This document shows, piece after piece, positions 24,858-33,457 of a DNA stretch of 60,969 nucleotides. The position numbers and the translations under genes are program-made. The DNA is from Miniimonas arenae. GTDB lineage: Bacteria > Actinomycetota > Actinomycetes > Actinomycetales > Beutenbergiaceae. Under the pieces are notes generated by a model. The model was not told where the DNA came from and searched no databases. It saw nothing but the letters and a program-made list of their open reading frames with translations. Numbering within the stretch: position 1 is the first letter of the stretch; every line of letters begins with the position of its first letter. Location of the stretch: contig NZ_VENP01000015.1 in the NCBI RefSeq assembly GCF_006351005.1, forward strand, positions 1 to 60,969, in the 5' to 3' direction.

Positions 24858-27800
24858 TCACGGCGGCTGCGCGACCTGGAGCGCGAGCGTGCCGCGCGGC
24901 GTGACCAGCAGGGCGCGGCCCGGCGGCACGGGCAGAGGGAGCCGAGGCGTGCCGGGGTGCGCGTGCGAGGGAACGTGACCGCCGAGCGCGAGCACCGTGC
25001 GCGCCTCGCGTACCCCACCGAGGACGCCCTGGAAGGCCGTGAGCAGCGCGGCGGGGGTCGTCGCGACGACGACCCGGCCCCGCAGCCGCGGGACGAGTGC
25101 CACCGACTCCGCGGTATCGAGCTGGTCGGCGTCGTCGACGAGCAGGACCTCCTCGGCGTCGTCGGTCGGGCGGGCGTCTTCGGTCGGGCGGGGGTCCCCG
25201 GTCGGCCCGGGGCGGTCGTGCGGGCCGGAGCGGTCGGGGTGGTGGCTCCCGTCGCCGTCGACACGGACCACCCGCAGCCCCGCCGCCCGTGCCGCGTCCG
25301 CGACGGCGCCGAGCGCCGTGGTGCGGCCCGACCCGGGCGGACCCACCACGAGCCACGGCCGACCCGGCTCGAGCACGGCGCCCACCGGACCGGCGTCGTC
25401 ACCGCCGCGTCCGACGGCGAGCACACCGGCGGGTGCTCCGGTCACCGGCCCACGGACGTGGGCGGGAACGGGAGCCAGCCGAAGCAACGGCTCGGTGCCG
25501 GCCGACTCCGCCGCCGTCCCCAGCGGGAGGTCGTCGACGACCACCTGGGCGAGCCGTGCGACGCCGCGATCGAGCAGCACGCCGCGCCCGGGTGGGGCCT
25601 GCGGGTCGACGAGGGCGCGGGGGATCCCGAGCATGGCCGCGGTTCCGGCGTCGCGGACGTGCAGGGTGAGGTGCGTGGCGACCGATGGCGCCCAGCGGTG
25701 CGCGGTCCCGACGACGAAGGCCATGTCGTCTCGCACCTGCAGCAGCGTGGCGATCAGGTCCTGCCCGGTGCCGAGGCGCGTCGCGCCGTCGACGGCGTCG
25801 AGCACCGCCTCAGTGTCGTCGAGCACGAGCTTGGCTCCCGGGTCGCTGCCCTGCGCCAGCAGCATGAGCAGTCGGACCAGCCGATCGGGTTCGGCCGTCG
25901 TCACCGTGGTGCCGAGGCCCGGGTGGATCACATGTCCGGAGTCGCGGCCGGTGGCGGTCCAGCGGGGCCACGGCTCGCGGGAGATCACGTGGCACGGGCG
26001 TCCGGCGCGCAGCGCGTCGCCGACGAGGGCGCGCAACGCGGTGCTGCGCCCGCTGCGGGGCGGCCCGCTGACGAGCAGGCGTCCGCCCGCCCAGCGCCAC
26101 GGAGCGTGCCTCGTCTCCTCGGGGACGTCGAGCAGCAGCGGGGCCCGGACCGCGCTGCGCCCGACCTGCGCGGGCAGCGCGGGCGTCCACGGCCGGTGCA
26201 CGGTGAGCAGGTCACCGCGTCGCGCACGTCGCACGCGCTCGGCGGCCTCCCGCACGGCGGCCACCACGCGGGCCGCGTCGGGCGCCGTCAGTCTGCCGAG
26301 CTGTGTGACGCCGTCGTGCGCCGTTCCGGTCACCACCGCCTGGCCCGGTCGCGTGAACGTGCTCGCGTCGCCGCGGCCGACGACGTCGAGCGAGTCCGTC
26401 GCGTCCAGCACCCGCAGGCACACCCGCAGCGGCAGGTTGGCGCGCAGCTGCGGCTCCAGCACGCCCGCCGGACGCTGGGTCGCGAGCACGAGGTGCAGCC
26501 CGAGCGAGCGGCCGAGCGTCGCGACCGCCGTGAGGTCGGCGAGCCGGGCGGCGTCATCCTCCACGAGCGCGCGGACCTCGTCGACCACGACCACGAGCCG
26601 GCCCAGGTGGCCGCCGCGGGCGAGCAGGTCGGCGCGGTCGCGCGCGCCCGCCGCGGCGAGCAGCCGCTCGCGGCGGCGCAGCTCGTGCCGCAGCGCGGTG
26701 AGGGCCCGGGCGCTCGCGGCGGCGTCGAGGTCGGTGAGCAGGCCCACGCAGTGCGGCAGGCCGGCGGCCACGCCGAACGTGGCGCCGCCCTTGTAGTCGA
26801 CGAGCAGCATCGTGAGGTCACGTGGGGCGTGCCCGAGCGCCAGCGCGAGCACCCAGGACTGCAGCAGCTCCGACTTGCCGGACCCGGTGGTGCCCGCGAC
26901 CAGGGCGTGCGGACCGTGCTCGGCCAGGTCGAGTCCGCTCGCCGGACCGGGGCCGAGGTGCACCGGCAGTCCGGCCGCGGGGTCCAGCCACGCGCGCGCG
27001 ACCCGCGCCGGGTCTGGGTCGAGGACACGCACGAGCGCGCCGTCGGGGAGGGCGTCCCCGACGGCGTGGCACACGGCGGCCACCCAGGCGGGTGAGACGC
27101 CGAGGCGCCCCCGCGCGCCGATGACCGGCCACGGCCCCGGCTCCAGCGCGCCGCGAGTGGGCGCTGCGCGCCGCACGACCCCCGGCTGTTGCACCTCGAG
27201 CCAGCGCGCCAGCCCCTGCTCGTCCGGCCCGACCACCGCGACGCCCTCGGTCCCGATCCGCAGCGGTGCACCCGCCGCGCCGCCGTGCACCAGGACGCCC
27301 GCGCCCTCGGCAGCTCCCGGCGGCACGGAGCCGCCGGGTCGGGCGACCGCCGCCACGGCGTGCGCAAGCGCAGGAAGGGCGCCGACCCCTGCCGCCCAGA
27401 CCGCTGCTGCCGCGGGATCCGGCGGGTCCGTGCCCGGCGGGGAGGGCGGCCGGCGACGGCGCCCGACCAGTGCGACGACGACGGCCCCCACGGCGCCGAC
27501 CCCGATCGCGCCCACCAGCCACCAGCGCGACGCGTGGCCCGCGAGCAGCAGCGGGAGCATGCCGAGCATCGGCAGCAGGGCGAGGAGGGAGCGCCACCGA
27601 CCAGCGCCCGACGACGTCGCGCGGCCGGCGGGCTCCCCGGCTGCGGTGGGCGCCGGGGGAGGTGAGGGACGTGACCGCCGCGGCGGTCGGCGCGGCGCCG
27701 TGAACCGCGGCGCACCGGCGTCGTCGGGCTCCGGCGTGCCGCGCACCTCGAGCCGGGTGGACCCCAGGAGCAGCGCGTCACCCACGCGCAGCAGGGCGCG

Positions 27801-28154
27801 GCGGCGGACCCGTCGCACGCGCTCCCGGCTGCCGGTGCTGCCAGTGCCTCCGGTGTCACCAGGGCCGCCGGGTCGGCGACGGCCGCGGCGCCTCGGCCGC
27901 ACCACGGCGGAAGGCGCGGCGACGCGCACGAGGTAGCGCTCGCCGTCGGGCATCGGTGCGACGCAGGCGTGCAGCCGGGAGACCGACGGGTCCGCGAGCG
28001 TGAGGTCGGCCGACGGCGCGCGGCCCACGCTCACCCGCGCGGACGTGAGCGGCACGGCCCAGCCCGCATCCGGACCGTGCACGACGGCGAGGTGCGCCGG
28101 CGCGTGCCAGCAGGCGCGCCAGCGTGCGACGACGGCGGCCGGGTCGGTGTCCAC
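24858..28154 (-). CDS. FHA-domain FtsK/SpoIIIE ATPase, EccC/EssC-like
   Basis: This protein of about 1098 residues has an N-terminal FHA domain (residues about 32-135: VSVGRAPSADLTLADPSVSR), a Pro-rich linker, two membrane helices near 190-235, then a first FtsK ATPase with Walker A AGTTGSGKS (~residue 423) and Walker B VVVVDEVRALVE (~521), a second nucleotide-binding fold (SGPPRSGRST, ~700, with LVLDDTEAVL) and a third (VGPPGSGRTT, ~940, with LLVDDADQL). This is the order of type VII secretion EccC/EssC motors. No WXG100, EccB/D/E or mycosin gene is adjacent. The GTG at 28154 follows CAGGCT at 7 nt and starts just before the FHA domain. FHA binds phosphothreonine, suggesting kinase control. 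Confidence 0.88.
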   Translation of the reverse strand: MDTDPAAVVARWRACWHAPAHLAVVHGPDAGWAVPLTSARVSVGRAPSADLTLADPSVSRLHACVAPMPDGERYLVRVAAPSAVVRPRRRGRRRPGGPGDTGGTGSTGSRERVRRVRRRALLRVGDALLLGSTRLEVRGTPEPDDAGAPRFTAPRRPPRRSRPSPPPAPTAAGEPAGRATSSGAGRWRSLLALLPMLGMLPLLLAGHASRWWLVGAIGVGAVGAVVVALVGRRRRPPSPPGTDPPDPAAAAVWAAGVGALPALAHAVAAVARPGGSVPPGAAEGAGVLVHGGAAGAPLRIGTEGVAVVGPDEQGLARWLEVQQPGVVRRAAPTRGALEPGPWPVIGARGRLGVSPAWVAAVCHAVGDALPDGALVRVLDPDPARVARAWLDPAAGLPVHLGPGPASGLDLAEHGPHALVAGTTGSGKSELLQSWVLALALGHAPRDLTMLLVDYKGGATFGVAAGLPHCVGLLTDLDAAASARALTALRHELRRRERLLAAAGARDRADLLARGGHLGRLVVVVDEVRALVEDDAARLADLTAVATLGRSLGLHLVLATQRPAGVLEPQLRANLPLRVCLRVLDATDSLDVVGRGDASTFTRPGQAVVTGTAHDGVTQLGRLTAPDAARVVAAVREAAERVRRARRGDLLTVHRPWTPALPAQVGRSAVRAPLLLDVPEETRHAPWRWAGGRLLVSGPPRSGRSTALRALVGDALRAGRPCHVISREPWPRWTATGRDSGHVIHPGLGTTVTTAEPDRLVRLLMLLAQGSDPGAKLVLDDTEAVLDAVDGATRLGTGQDLIATLLQVRDDMAFVVGTAHRWAPSVATHLTLHVRDAGTAAMLGIPRALVDPQAPPGRGVLLDRGVARLAQVVVDDLPLGTAAESAGTEPLLRLAPVPAHVRGPVTGAPAGVLAVGRGGDDAGPVGAVLEPGRPWLVVGPPGSGRTTALGAVADAARAAGLRVVRVDGDGSHHPDRSGPHDRPGPTGDPRPTEDARPTDDAEEVLLVDDADQLDTAESVALVPRLRGRVVVATTPAALLTAFQGVLGGVREARTVLALGGHVPSHAHPGTPRLPLPVPPGRALLVTPRGTLALQVAQPP

Positions 28155-28354
28155 GCCGCCGAGCCTGCGCCCGGGCACCGACAGCGGCGAGCGGACCTGT
28201 GGATGCCGCACGGGCGGGTGTCGCCGCACGGATCTGGGGACAACGTGCGCACCAGGCCGACCCCGACCGTCCGGGCCGCGAGCGGCCGATCGCGCGCCGA
28301 GTGCCGCGTCCACCGCGCCTCGAGTGCCCCGAGTGCCCCGAGGTGCCGCGCGGC
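28155..28354. other. Intergenic region with short CGAGTGCCC repeats
   Basis: The 200 bp between the FHA-FtsK start and the response-regulator stop contain 2.5 tandem 10-bp CGAGTGCCCC-type units near 28320-28345 and the CAGGCT element of the ATPase gene. No gene is seen. Confidence 0.4.
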
Positions 28355-29056
28355 TCAGGTCCCCGGCGAGACCAGCCCCGTCTCGTACGCGAGCACCACG
28401 AGCTGCACCCGGTCCCGGGCCCCGAGCTTGGCGAGGACGCGGCCGACGTGCGTCTTCACGGTCGCCTCGGCCACGAACAGGTCCGAGGCGATCTCGGTGT
28501 TCGTCCGGCCCCGGGCGATGAGCTCGAGCACCTCGCGCTCGCGCTCGGTGAGGTCCGCGAGCGCGTCGGGCGGCGTGCGGTTCTCCAGCGGCATGCGCGT
28601 CGCGACGTGCTCGATGAGGCGCCGCGTGGAGGACGGCGCGATCACGGCGTCGCCCGCGTGGACCGTGCGGATCGCGGCGAGCATCTCCTCCGGCTGGGCG
28701 TCCTTGAGCAGGAACCCGCTCGCGCCGGCGCGGATCGCGGCGAACACGTACTCGTCGAGGTCGAACGTCGTGAGGATGATGATCCGGGGGACGGGGCGGC
28801 CCGGCGGGCGCGGCGCGGCGAGCAGCCGGCGGGTCGCCTCGATGCCGTCCAGGCCCGGCATGCGCACGTCCATGAGCACGACGTCGACGTCGAACCCCGG
28901 CAGCAGGCGCAGCGCCTGCGCGCCGTCGCCCGCCTCGGCGACGACGGCCATGTCCGGCTGGCTCGAGATCACCATGGAGAAGCCGGCGCGGACCAGCTGC
29001 TGGTCGTCGACGAGGGCGACGCGGATCTGGTGGCTCGCGGTGGCGGGCTGGGTCAT
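28355..29056 (-). CDS. NarL/LuxR-family response regulator
   Basis: This 233-residue regulator has a receiver domain with acidic pocket VDDQ (D17/D18), phosphorylation site Asp63 (VVLMDVRMPGLDG) and conserved Lys in FLLKDAQPEE, then a LuxR-type HTH near residues 168-225 (LTEREREVLELIARGRTNTE, VKTHVGRVLAKL). Its start overlaps the stop of the histidine kinase gene (ATGA), so the two form a two-component system. The target genes are unknown. Confidence 0.95.
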   Translation of the reverse strand: MTQPATASHQIRVALVDDQQLVRAGFSMVISSQPDMAVVAEAGDGAQALRLLPGFDVDVVLMDVRMPGLDGIEATRRLLAAPRPPGRPVPRIIILTTFDLDEYVFAAIRAGASGFLLKDAQPEEMLAAIRTVHAGDAVIAPSSTRRLIEHVATRMPLENRTPPDALADLTEREREVLELIARGRTNTEIASDLFVAEATVKTHVGRVLAKLGARDRVQLVVLAYETGLVSPGT

Positions 29057-30363
29057 CGTGCGGACTCCTGGAGGATCGGGGAGGGTGGCAGCGGGAACGT
29101 GGCGTGCACACGGAAACCACCACCGGGCCGAGGCCCCGCGTGCAGCGCGCCCCCGAAGAGCGCGGCGCGCTCGCGCATGCCGGTCAGGCCGTTCCCGGCG
29201 CCGTCGGGTGCCGCGGCGGCGCCGCGACCGTCGTCGTCCACCTGGAGCACGAGGGCGGTCGGGTGCCACGCGACGTCCACGCGGGCGTGCACGGTGCCGG
29301 GCTCGCCGGCGTGCTTGAGGACGTTGGTGAGCGCCTCCTGGCAGATCCGGAACGCCGCGAGGTCGGTGGCCGCGGGCAGGTCGCGCGGCTCGCCCCAGGT
29401 GACCAGCTCGACGGCGGGCCCGGACGCGCGCACGCGGGCCACGAGGTCCGGCAGGTCGGCGAGGCCTTCCTGCGGGCGGTGCGGCACCGAGCCGTCCTCC
29501 CGGAGCACCCCGAGGATCCGCCGGGTGTCTGCCAGCGCCGCGCGCGCCGTCGTCGCGATCGTGTCGAGGGCCTGTGCGGCGAGCGCCGGGTCGGTCCGCG
29601 CGGCATACCGCCCGCCGTCGGCCTGAGCGACGACGACGGCGAGGGAGTGCGCCACGACGTCGTGCATCTCGCGCGCGATCCGGGTGCGCTCCGCGGCGAC
29701 GGCGAGCCGCGCCTGCTGGTCGCGCTCGTACTCCAGGCGGGCCGCGCGCTCGCGCAGCGACTCCCAGCGCTGCGAGCTGGAGCGGCGCAGGAGTCCGGCG
29801 ACCCACGCGAGCAGGGCGGGGACGGCGGCCGCGACGAACAGGAACGTGGCAGTCAGCAAGCCGTCGCGGCCCATGTCGAGCGACATGGAGACGGCGATGA
29901 GCGCGCTGCCGAGTACGGCCGAGCCCAGGCTGACCCGGCGCGCCCAGATCGGGGCGTGCACGGTCGTGGAGTAGACGGAGACGTAGATGAGCAGGTCGAT
30001 CGGGAGCAGACCCGTGCCGGCGAGGAAGTGCCCGAGCGCGAGAGCGTTGACCGCCACGGCCGACCCGATCGGCCAGCGGCGACGGCAGGCGATCGCGACC
30101 GGCATCCCGATCGACGCGGTCCACATGGTCAGCACCGCGACCGGCGACGCGGTCGACCCCGTGCCCGTGAGGATCGAGAGGCTGCCGAGCAGGAGGAACG
30201 CGGCGGCGGCGAGCACGCCGTCCAGCCAGGCTCCGTTGCGGCTGAGCCAGGCGTCGAGCTGGAGGACCGGCCCGCCGGCCGCGACGTCGCGGGACCCGAC
30301 GCCGCCTCCGGCCACGGGAGCGCCGAGAGGCGCACCGCTGGCGGGGGAGGCAGGAGAGGTCAC
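29053..30363 (-). CDS. Two-component sensor histidine kinase (HisKA_3)
   Basis: This 436-residue membrane kinase has about five or six N-terminal helices between residues 45 and 195, a dimerisation helix with the HisKA_3 phosphoacceptor motif AREMHDVVAHSLAVVV (His near 233), and an HATPase with QEALTNVLKHAG and GNGLTGMRERAALFGG. It phosphorylates the adjacent NarL-type regulator. The GTG at 30363 is preceded by TACCCT with 6 nt spacing, so the operon probably begins with a leaderless message. The signal sensed cannot be inferred. Confidence 0.94.
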   Translation of the reverse strand: MTSPASPASGAPLGAPVAGGGVGSRDVAAGGPVLQLDAWLSRNGAWLDGVLAAAAFLLLGSLSILTGTGSTASPVAVLTMWTASIGMPVAIACRRRWPIGSAVAVNALALGHFLAGTGLLPIDLLIYVSVYSTTVHAPIWARRVSLGSAVLGSALIAVSMSLDMGRDGLLTATFLFVAAAVPALLAWVAGLLRRSSSQRWESLRERAARLEYERDQQARLAVAAERTRIAREMHDVVAHSLAVVVAQADGGRYAARTDPALAAQALDTIATTARAALADTRRILGVLREDGSVPHRPQEGLADLPDLVARVRASGPAVELVTWGEPRDLPAATDLAAFRICQEALTNVLKHAGEPGTVHARVDVAWHPTALVLQVDDDGRGAAAAPDGAGNGLTGMRERAALFGGALHAGPRPGGGFRVHATFPLPPSPILQESAR

Positions 30364-30369
30364 CGTCCG

Positions 30370-30375
30370 AGGGTA
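30370..30375 (-). promoter_or_regulatory. -10-like TACCCT of the two-component operon
   Basis: TACCCT on the minus strand, 6 nt before the GTG start at 30363. Confidence 0.45.
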
Positions 30376-30415
30376 GGCCGCGGCCGTCGGCGGCGCGGTC
30401 CGCCGAGGGTCTGAC

Positions 30416-31180
30416 CTAGACGGGCTCGATCAGACCGGCGTCGTCGTTGCGCACGGAGCCCACGCGCGCGGAGACCTCGTGCCAGACGAGCTCGGGCGGA
30501 GGACCTGCGAGGATCGCCAGCGCGGCGTCGGCGTCGGTCATCGCGGGGTCGAGCCACTCGTCGACGCGCGCGTGCGGGAGCGCGACGGGTTCGCGGTCGT
30601 GGATCGCCTCGAGGCCGTCTCGCGCCGCCTGGGTGACGATCGTCGTCGACAGCAGCCAGCGCGCGGGGTCGTCCTCCTCGCGCGTGGGGTCGCGCCACCA
30701 CGCGTACAGACCCGCGAAGGCGAGCGAGGAGCCGTCGGCCGGGTGGATGTAGAACGGGGTCTTCGCGGGCAGTCCCGAGCCCTCGGGGTTCTTGCGCCAC
30801 TCGTAGTACCCGTCCGCCGGCACGAGGCAGCGTCGCGTGACGAGCGACTTGGCGAACGCGGGCTTGTCCGCCACGGTCTCCAGGCGGGCGTTGAACATCG
30901 GGGCGCCCTTGGCGCCCGGTCCCGACGACCACGCGGGCAGCAGTCCCCAGCGCGCCAGGTGCAGCTCGCGGAGCACCCCCGTGCCGGCACCGTCCGCAGC
31001 GGACTCGCGTGCGTCCTCGCTGCCCACGAGGCGTGGGCGGTCGAGCACGACGCGCGCGCCATCGGTGGGCGCGACGTTCCAGGACGCCGCGCGGTCCGCG
31101 GCGTCCTCGCTCACCACGTCGACGTCGAACTCCGCCGCCAGCTCGTCGGCCGCCCGGACGGCCGCGTACCTCCCGCACAT
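30416..31180 (-). CDS. SRAP domain protein (YedK/HMCES family)
   Basis: This 254-residue protein starts MCGRYA, with the catalytic Cys2 that forms a thiazolidine crosslink to abasic sites in single-stranded DNA. It also shows WNVAPT, MFNARLET, the GYYEWRK glutamate and the IHDREPVALP histidine, all conserved in the SOS response-associated peptidase family. It shields abasic sites during replication. TAGGGT sits 7 nt upstream of the ATG; the frame is open 10 codons further, but Cys must be residue 2. Confidence 0.95.
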   Translation of the reverse strand: MCGRYAAVRAADELAAEFDVDVVSEDAADRAASWNVAPTDGARVVLDRPRLVGSEDARESAADGAGTGVLRELHLARWGLLPAWSSGPGAKGAPMFNARLETVADKPAFAKSLVTRRCLVPADGYYEWRKNPEGSGLPAKTPFYIHPADGSSLAFAGLYAWWRDPTREEDDPARWLLSTTIVTQAARDGLEAIHDREPVALPHARVDEWLDPAMTDADAALAILAGPPPELVWHEVSARVGSVRNDDAGLIEPV

Positions 31181-31187
31181 GCCGCCG

Positions 31188-31193
31188 ACCCTA
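31188..31193 (-). promoter_or_regulatory. -10-like TAGGGT of leaderless SRAP gene
   Basis: TAGGGT on the minus strand, 7 nt before the ATG at 31180; it overlaps the end of the aminotransferase gene (stop at 31191). Confidence 0.45.
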
Positions 31194-32480
31194 CGTCGCG
31201 CCACCCCCATCGCCGCCGCCGACCCGATCGACCGGATCGGCCGACGCGAGTGCTGCGAGCGCCGCCCGCAGCCCCGCGAGCCGCGTCAGCGCGACGTCGA
31301 GCGTCGCCTCGTCCTTCACGAACGTGAACCGCAGCCACGAGGACAGGGCCTGCGCCGTCGCGGATCCCGCGCGGCAGAAGGCGGTGAGCGGCACGCACGC
31401 CACGCCCACAAGGTGCGGCAGCGCGCGGGCGAGGGCGTCGCCGTCGGGCACGGTGGGCGAGAGGAAGGGCGCGGCGTCCGCGCAGACGAAGTACGTCCCC
31501 TGCGGGACCACGACGGCGAACCCCGCCTCGCGCAGCCCGCGCACCAGGGCGTCGCGGCGCTCGGCGAGCGAGGCCGCGAGCGTGGCGACGTCGGCGTCGC
31601 CCTCCTCGAGCGCGCGGGCGACCGCCGGCTGCAGCGGCGCGGCGCTCACGTAGGTGAGGAACTGCTTGACGGTGCGCACGGCCGTGACCAGCTCCGCCGG
31701 CCCGCTGATCCAGCCGACCTTCCAGCCCGTCAGCGAGAACGACTTGCCGACCGAGGAGATCGTCAGGGTGCGCTCGCGCATCCCGGGCAGCGTCGCGAAC
31801 GGGACGTGCGTCGCACCGTCGAACGTGAGGTGCTCGTACACCTCGTCGGTGACCACGATCGCGTCCACCCGCGCGGCGTGCGCGGCGACGACGGCGAGCT
31901 CGGCCGGGGTGAGGACTGTTCCGGTCGGGTTGTGCGGGGTGTTGAGGAGGACGACGCGCGTGCGCGGCGTCACGGCCGACGCGAACGCCTCGACGTCGAG
32001 GCGCCAGCCCTCACGGGTCGGGCCCAGGGGAGCGGTGGTGTGCGTCGCGCCGGCCATCGCGATCGTCGCGGCGTAGGAGTCGTAGTACGGCTCGAGCGTG
32101 AGCACCTCGTGGCCCGGTCCGGCGAGGGCGAGCACGGCGGCGGCGATCGCCTCGGTGGCGCCCGCGGTCACGAGGATCTCGGAGTCGGGATCGAGCTGTA
32201 TTCCGTAGTGCCGGTGCTGGTGGGCGGCGACCGCACGGCGCAGCGCCGGGATACCGGGACCGGGCGGGTACTGGTTCGCGCCGGTGCGCAGCGCCTCGAC
32301 CGCGGCCTCGCGCACCCACTCGGGGCCGTCGGTGTCCGGGAAGCCCTGGCCGAGGTTGGCCGAGCCGGTGGCCGTGGCCAGGGCGGACATCTCGGCGAAG
32401 ATCGTGGGGCGGACGGCGCCGTCGGGCGCCAGGAGACCGGACGCGCGCGCGACGGCGAGCCAGCGCGGGGTGCTCGTCAT
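31191..32480 (-). CDS. PLP-dependent aminotransferase, class I/II
   Basis: This 429-residue fold-type I enzyme has NLGQGFPDTDGP near the N-terminus, NQYPPGPGIPALRRAVA, the NTPHNPTGTVL motif, DEVYEHL and the PLP lysine in SSVGKSFSLTGWKVGW, with a final arginine (SSWLRFTFVK) binding the substrate carboxylate. The pattern resembles methionine or kynurenine aminotransferases (YbdL/KAT group), but the substrate is not decided by sequence alone. TACGCT occurs 7 nt before the ATG at 32480, so the message may be leaderless. It is divergent from the TPP-riboswitch operon. Confidence 0.92.
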   Translation of the reverse strand: MTSTPRWLAVARASGLLAPDGAVRPTIFAEMSALATATGSANLGQGFPDTDGPEWVREAAVEALRTGANQYPPGPGIPALRRAVAAHQHRHYGIQLDPDSEILVTAGATEAIAAAVLALAGPGHEVLTLEPYYDSYAATIAMAGATHTTAPLGPTREGWRLDVEAFASAVTPRTRVVLLNTPHNPTGTVLTPAELAVVAAHAARVDAIVVTDEVYEHLTFDGATHVPFATLPGMRERTLTISSVGKSFSLTGWKVGWISGPAELVTAVRTVKQFLTYVSAAPLQPAVARALEEGDADVATLAASLAERRDALVRGLREAGFAVVVPQGTYFVCADAAPFLSPTVPDGDALARALPHLVGVACVPLTAFCRAGSATAQALSSWLRFTFVKDEATLDVALTRLAGLRAALAALASADPVDRVGGGDGGGAT

Positions 32481-32487
32481 GCGGACG

Positions 32488-32493
32488 AGCGTA
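32488..32493 (-). promoter_or_regulatory. -10-like TACGCT of leaderless aminotransferase gene
   Basis: TACGCT on the minus strand ends 7 nt before the ATG at 32480. Confidence 0.45.
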
Positions 32494-32531
32494 GGGCGGG
32501 CCGCACATCGGCCGCCGCCACCCGCTAGCCT

Positions 32532-32630
32532 CGAGCCAGCACGGGAGTCCGGTGGGCCGGGCTGAGAGGGAGTACTCCAACTCCGACCGTTGAACCTGAT
32601 CCGGATCATGCCGGCGCAGGGAGCTCCGCC
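32532..32630 (+). ncRNA. TPP riboswitch (THI element)
   Basis: The conserved TPP aptamer parts are present in order: ACGGGAGTCCGG, GGGCTGAGAGGG, ACCGTTGAACCTGATCCGG and ATCATGCCGGCGCAGGGA. P1 can form between GAGC (32533-32536) and GCTC (32623-32626). The 10-nt CCAGCACGGG at 32536-32545, overlapping P1, is exactly complementary to CCCGTGCTGG at 32649-32658, just before the ykoF ribosome-binding site. This suggests mutually exclusive structures coupling TPP binding to expression. The downstream genes encode a thiamine-precursor transporter, as expected. Confidence 0.93.
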
Positions 32631-32674
32631 AGGCGAACGTCGTCTGAGCCCGTGCTGGTCCCGAGAGGGTACGC

Positions 32675-33457
32675 ATGAGCCAGACCTCGCTCGCCACCGC
32701 CTCGCAGCTCGACGATCCCGCCGCCGTGCGGCATTCCGACGCCGCCCCAAGCCCGACGGCCGGCCCCCTCACGTTCGGCGTCGGCGCCCGGATCACGGCG
32801 GCCGTCATGGCCGGGGACTACGTCGACGTCCTCACCCGCGCGCTCGCGGCGACCCCGACCGGTGACCTCGTCGTCGTCACGGGCGACGTCTCCACCTACG
32901 TCGGCGGCGCCGAGGACGACCTGCTGCGCTACGTCACCGACCTGGGTGCCACGCTGGCGGCGACCGGTCATCACGTCACGCTCGTCGTCCACCTGTCCCG
33001 CGGCTGCCCGGGCGAGGTCGTCTGCGCGCTGCCGGGCGGCGCCGGCCCGCGCGTCGTGGCGCCCCCGACGACCGACCGCACCGGCGCCTGGGCCGCCGCG
33101 GAGTGGGCGCTCTACCCGCTCGCCGACGGCGTCGGTGCCGGTGGCGGCGTCGGCCCAGCCGCCGGCGCGGCCGCTGCGTCGGATCAGCAGCCGGACCACA
33201 TGCGCGACATCGAGGCCGCCATCGCCCACGCCCGCGACCTCGGCACGTTCCGCGGCAGCGAGCACTTCGTCACCCGCCTCGAGGGCGACCTCGCCGACGT
33301 CCTCGCCACGGCGTTCGCCGGCTGGCTGCTCGCGGGCCGCACCGTGCAGCACGTGACGAGCCACCTCACGGTGTCGATCAACAGCCCGAGCCACGCCGCG
33401 CGCGACGGCGAGCCCTCGATCGCGCCCACGTCGGCGCGCGCCGGGGACGCAGCATGA
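32675..33457 (+). CDS. ykoF: YkoF-like thiamine/hydroxymethylpyrimidine-binding protein
   Basis: This 260-residue protein contains a YKOF domain pair: FGVGARITAAVMAGDYVDVL followed by VVVTGDVSTYVGGAEDDLLR and HHVTLVVHLSRGCPGE, and a more divergent C-terminal half (HFVTRLEGDLADVLATAFAG). YkoF binds thiamine and its pyrimidine moiety and accompanies the YkoEDC ECF transporter in Bacillus subtilis. The gene follows the TPP riboswitch with a GAGAGGG element 5 nt before ATG. Its stop overlaps the ykoE start (ATGA). Confidence 0.9.
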   Translation: MSQTSLATASQLDDPAAVRHSDAAPSPTAGPLTFGVGARITAAVMAGDYVDVLTRALAATPTGDLVVVTGDVSTYVGGAEDDLLRYVTDLGATLAATGHHVTLVVHLSRGCPGEVVCALPGGAGPRVVAPPTTDRTGAWAAAEWALYPLADGVGAGGGVGPAAGAAAASDQQPDHMRDIEAAIAHARDLGTFRGSEHFVTRLEGDLADVLATAFAGWLLAGRTVQHVTSHLTVSINSPSHAARDGEPSIAPTSARAGDAA

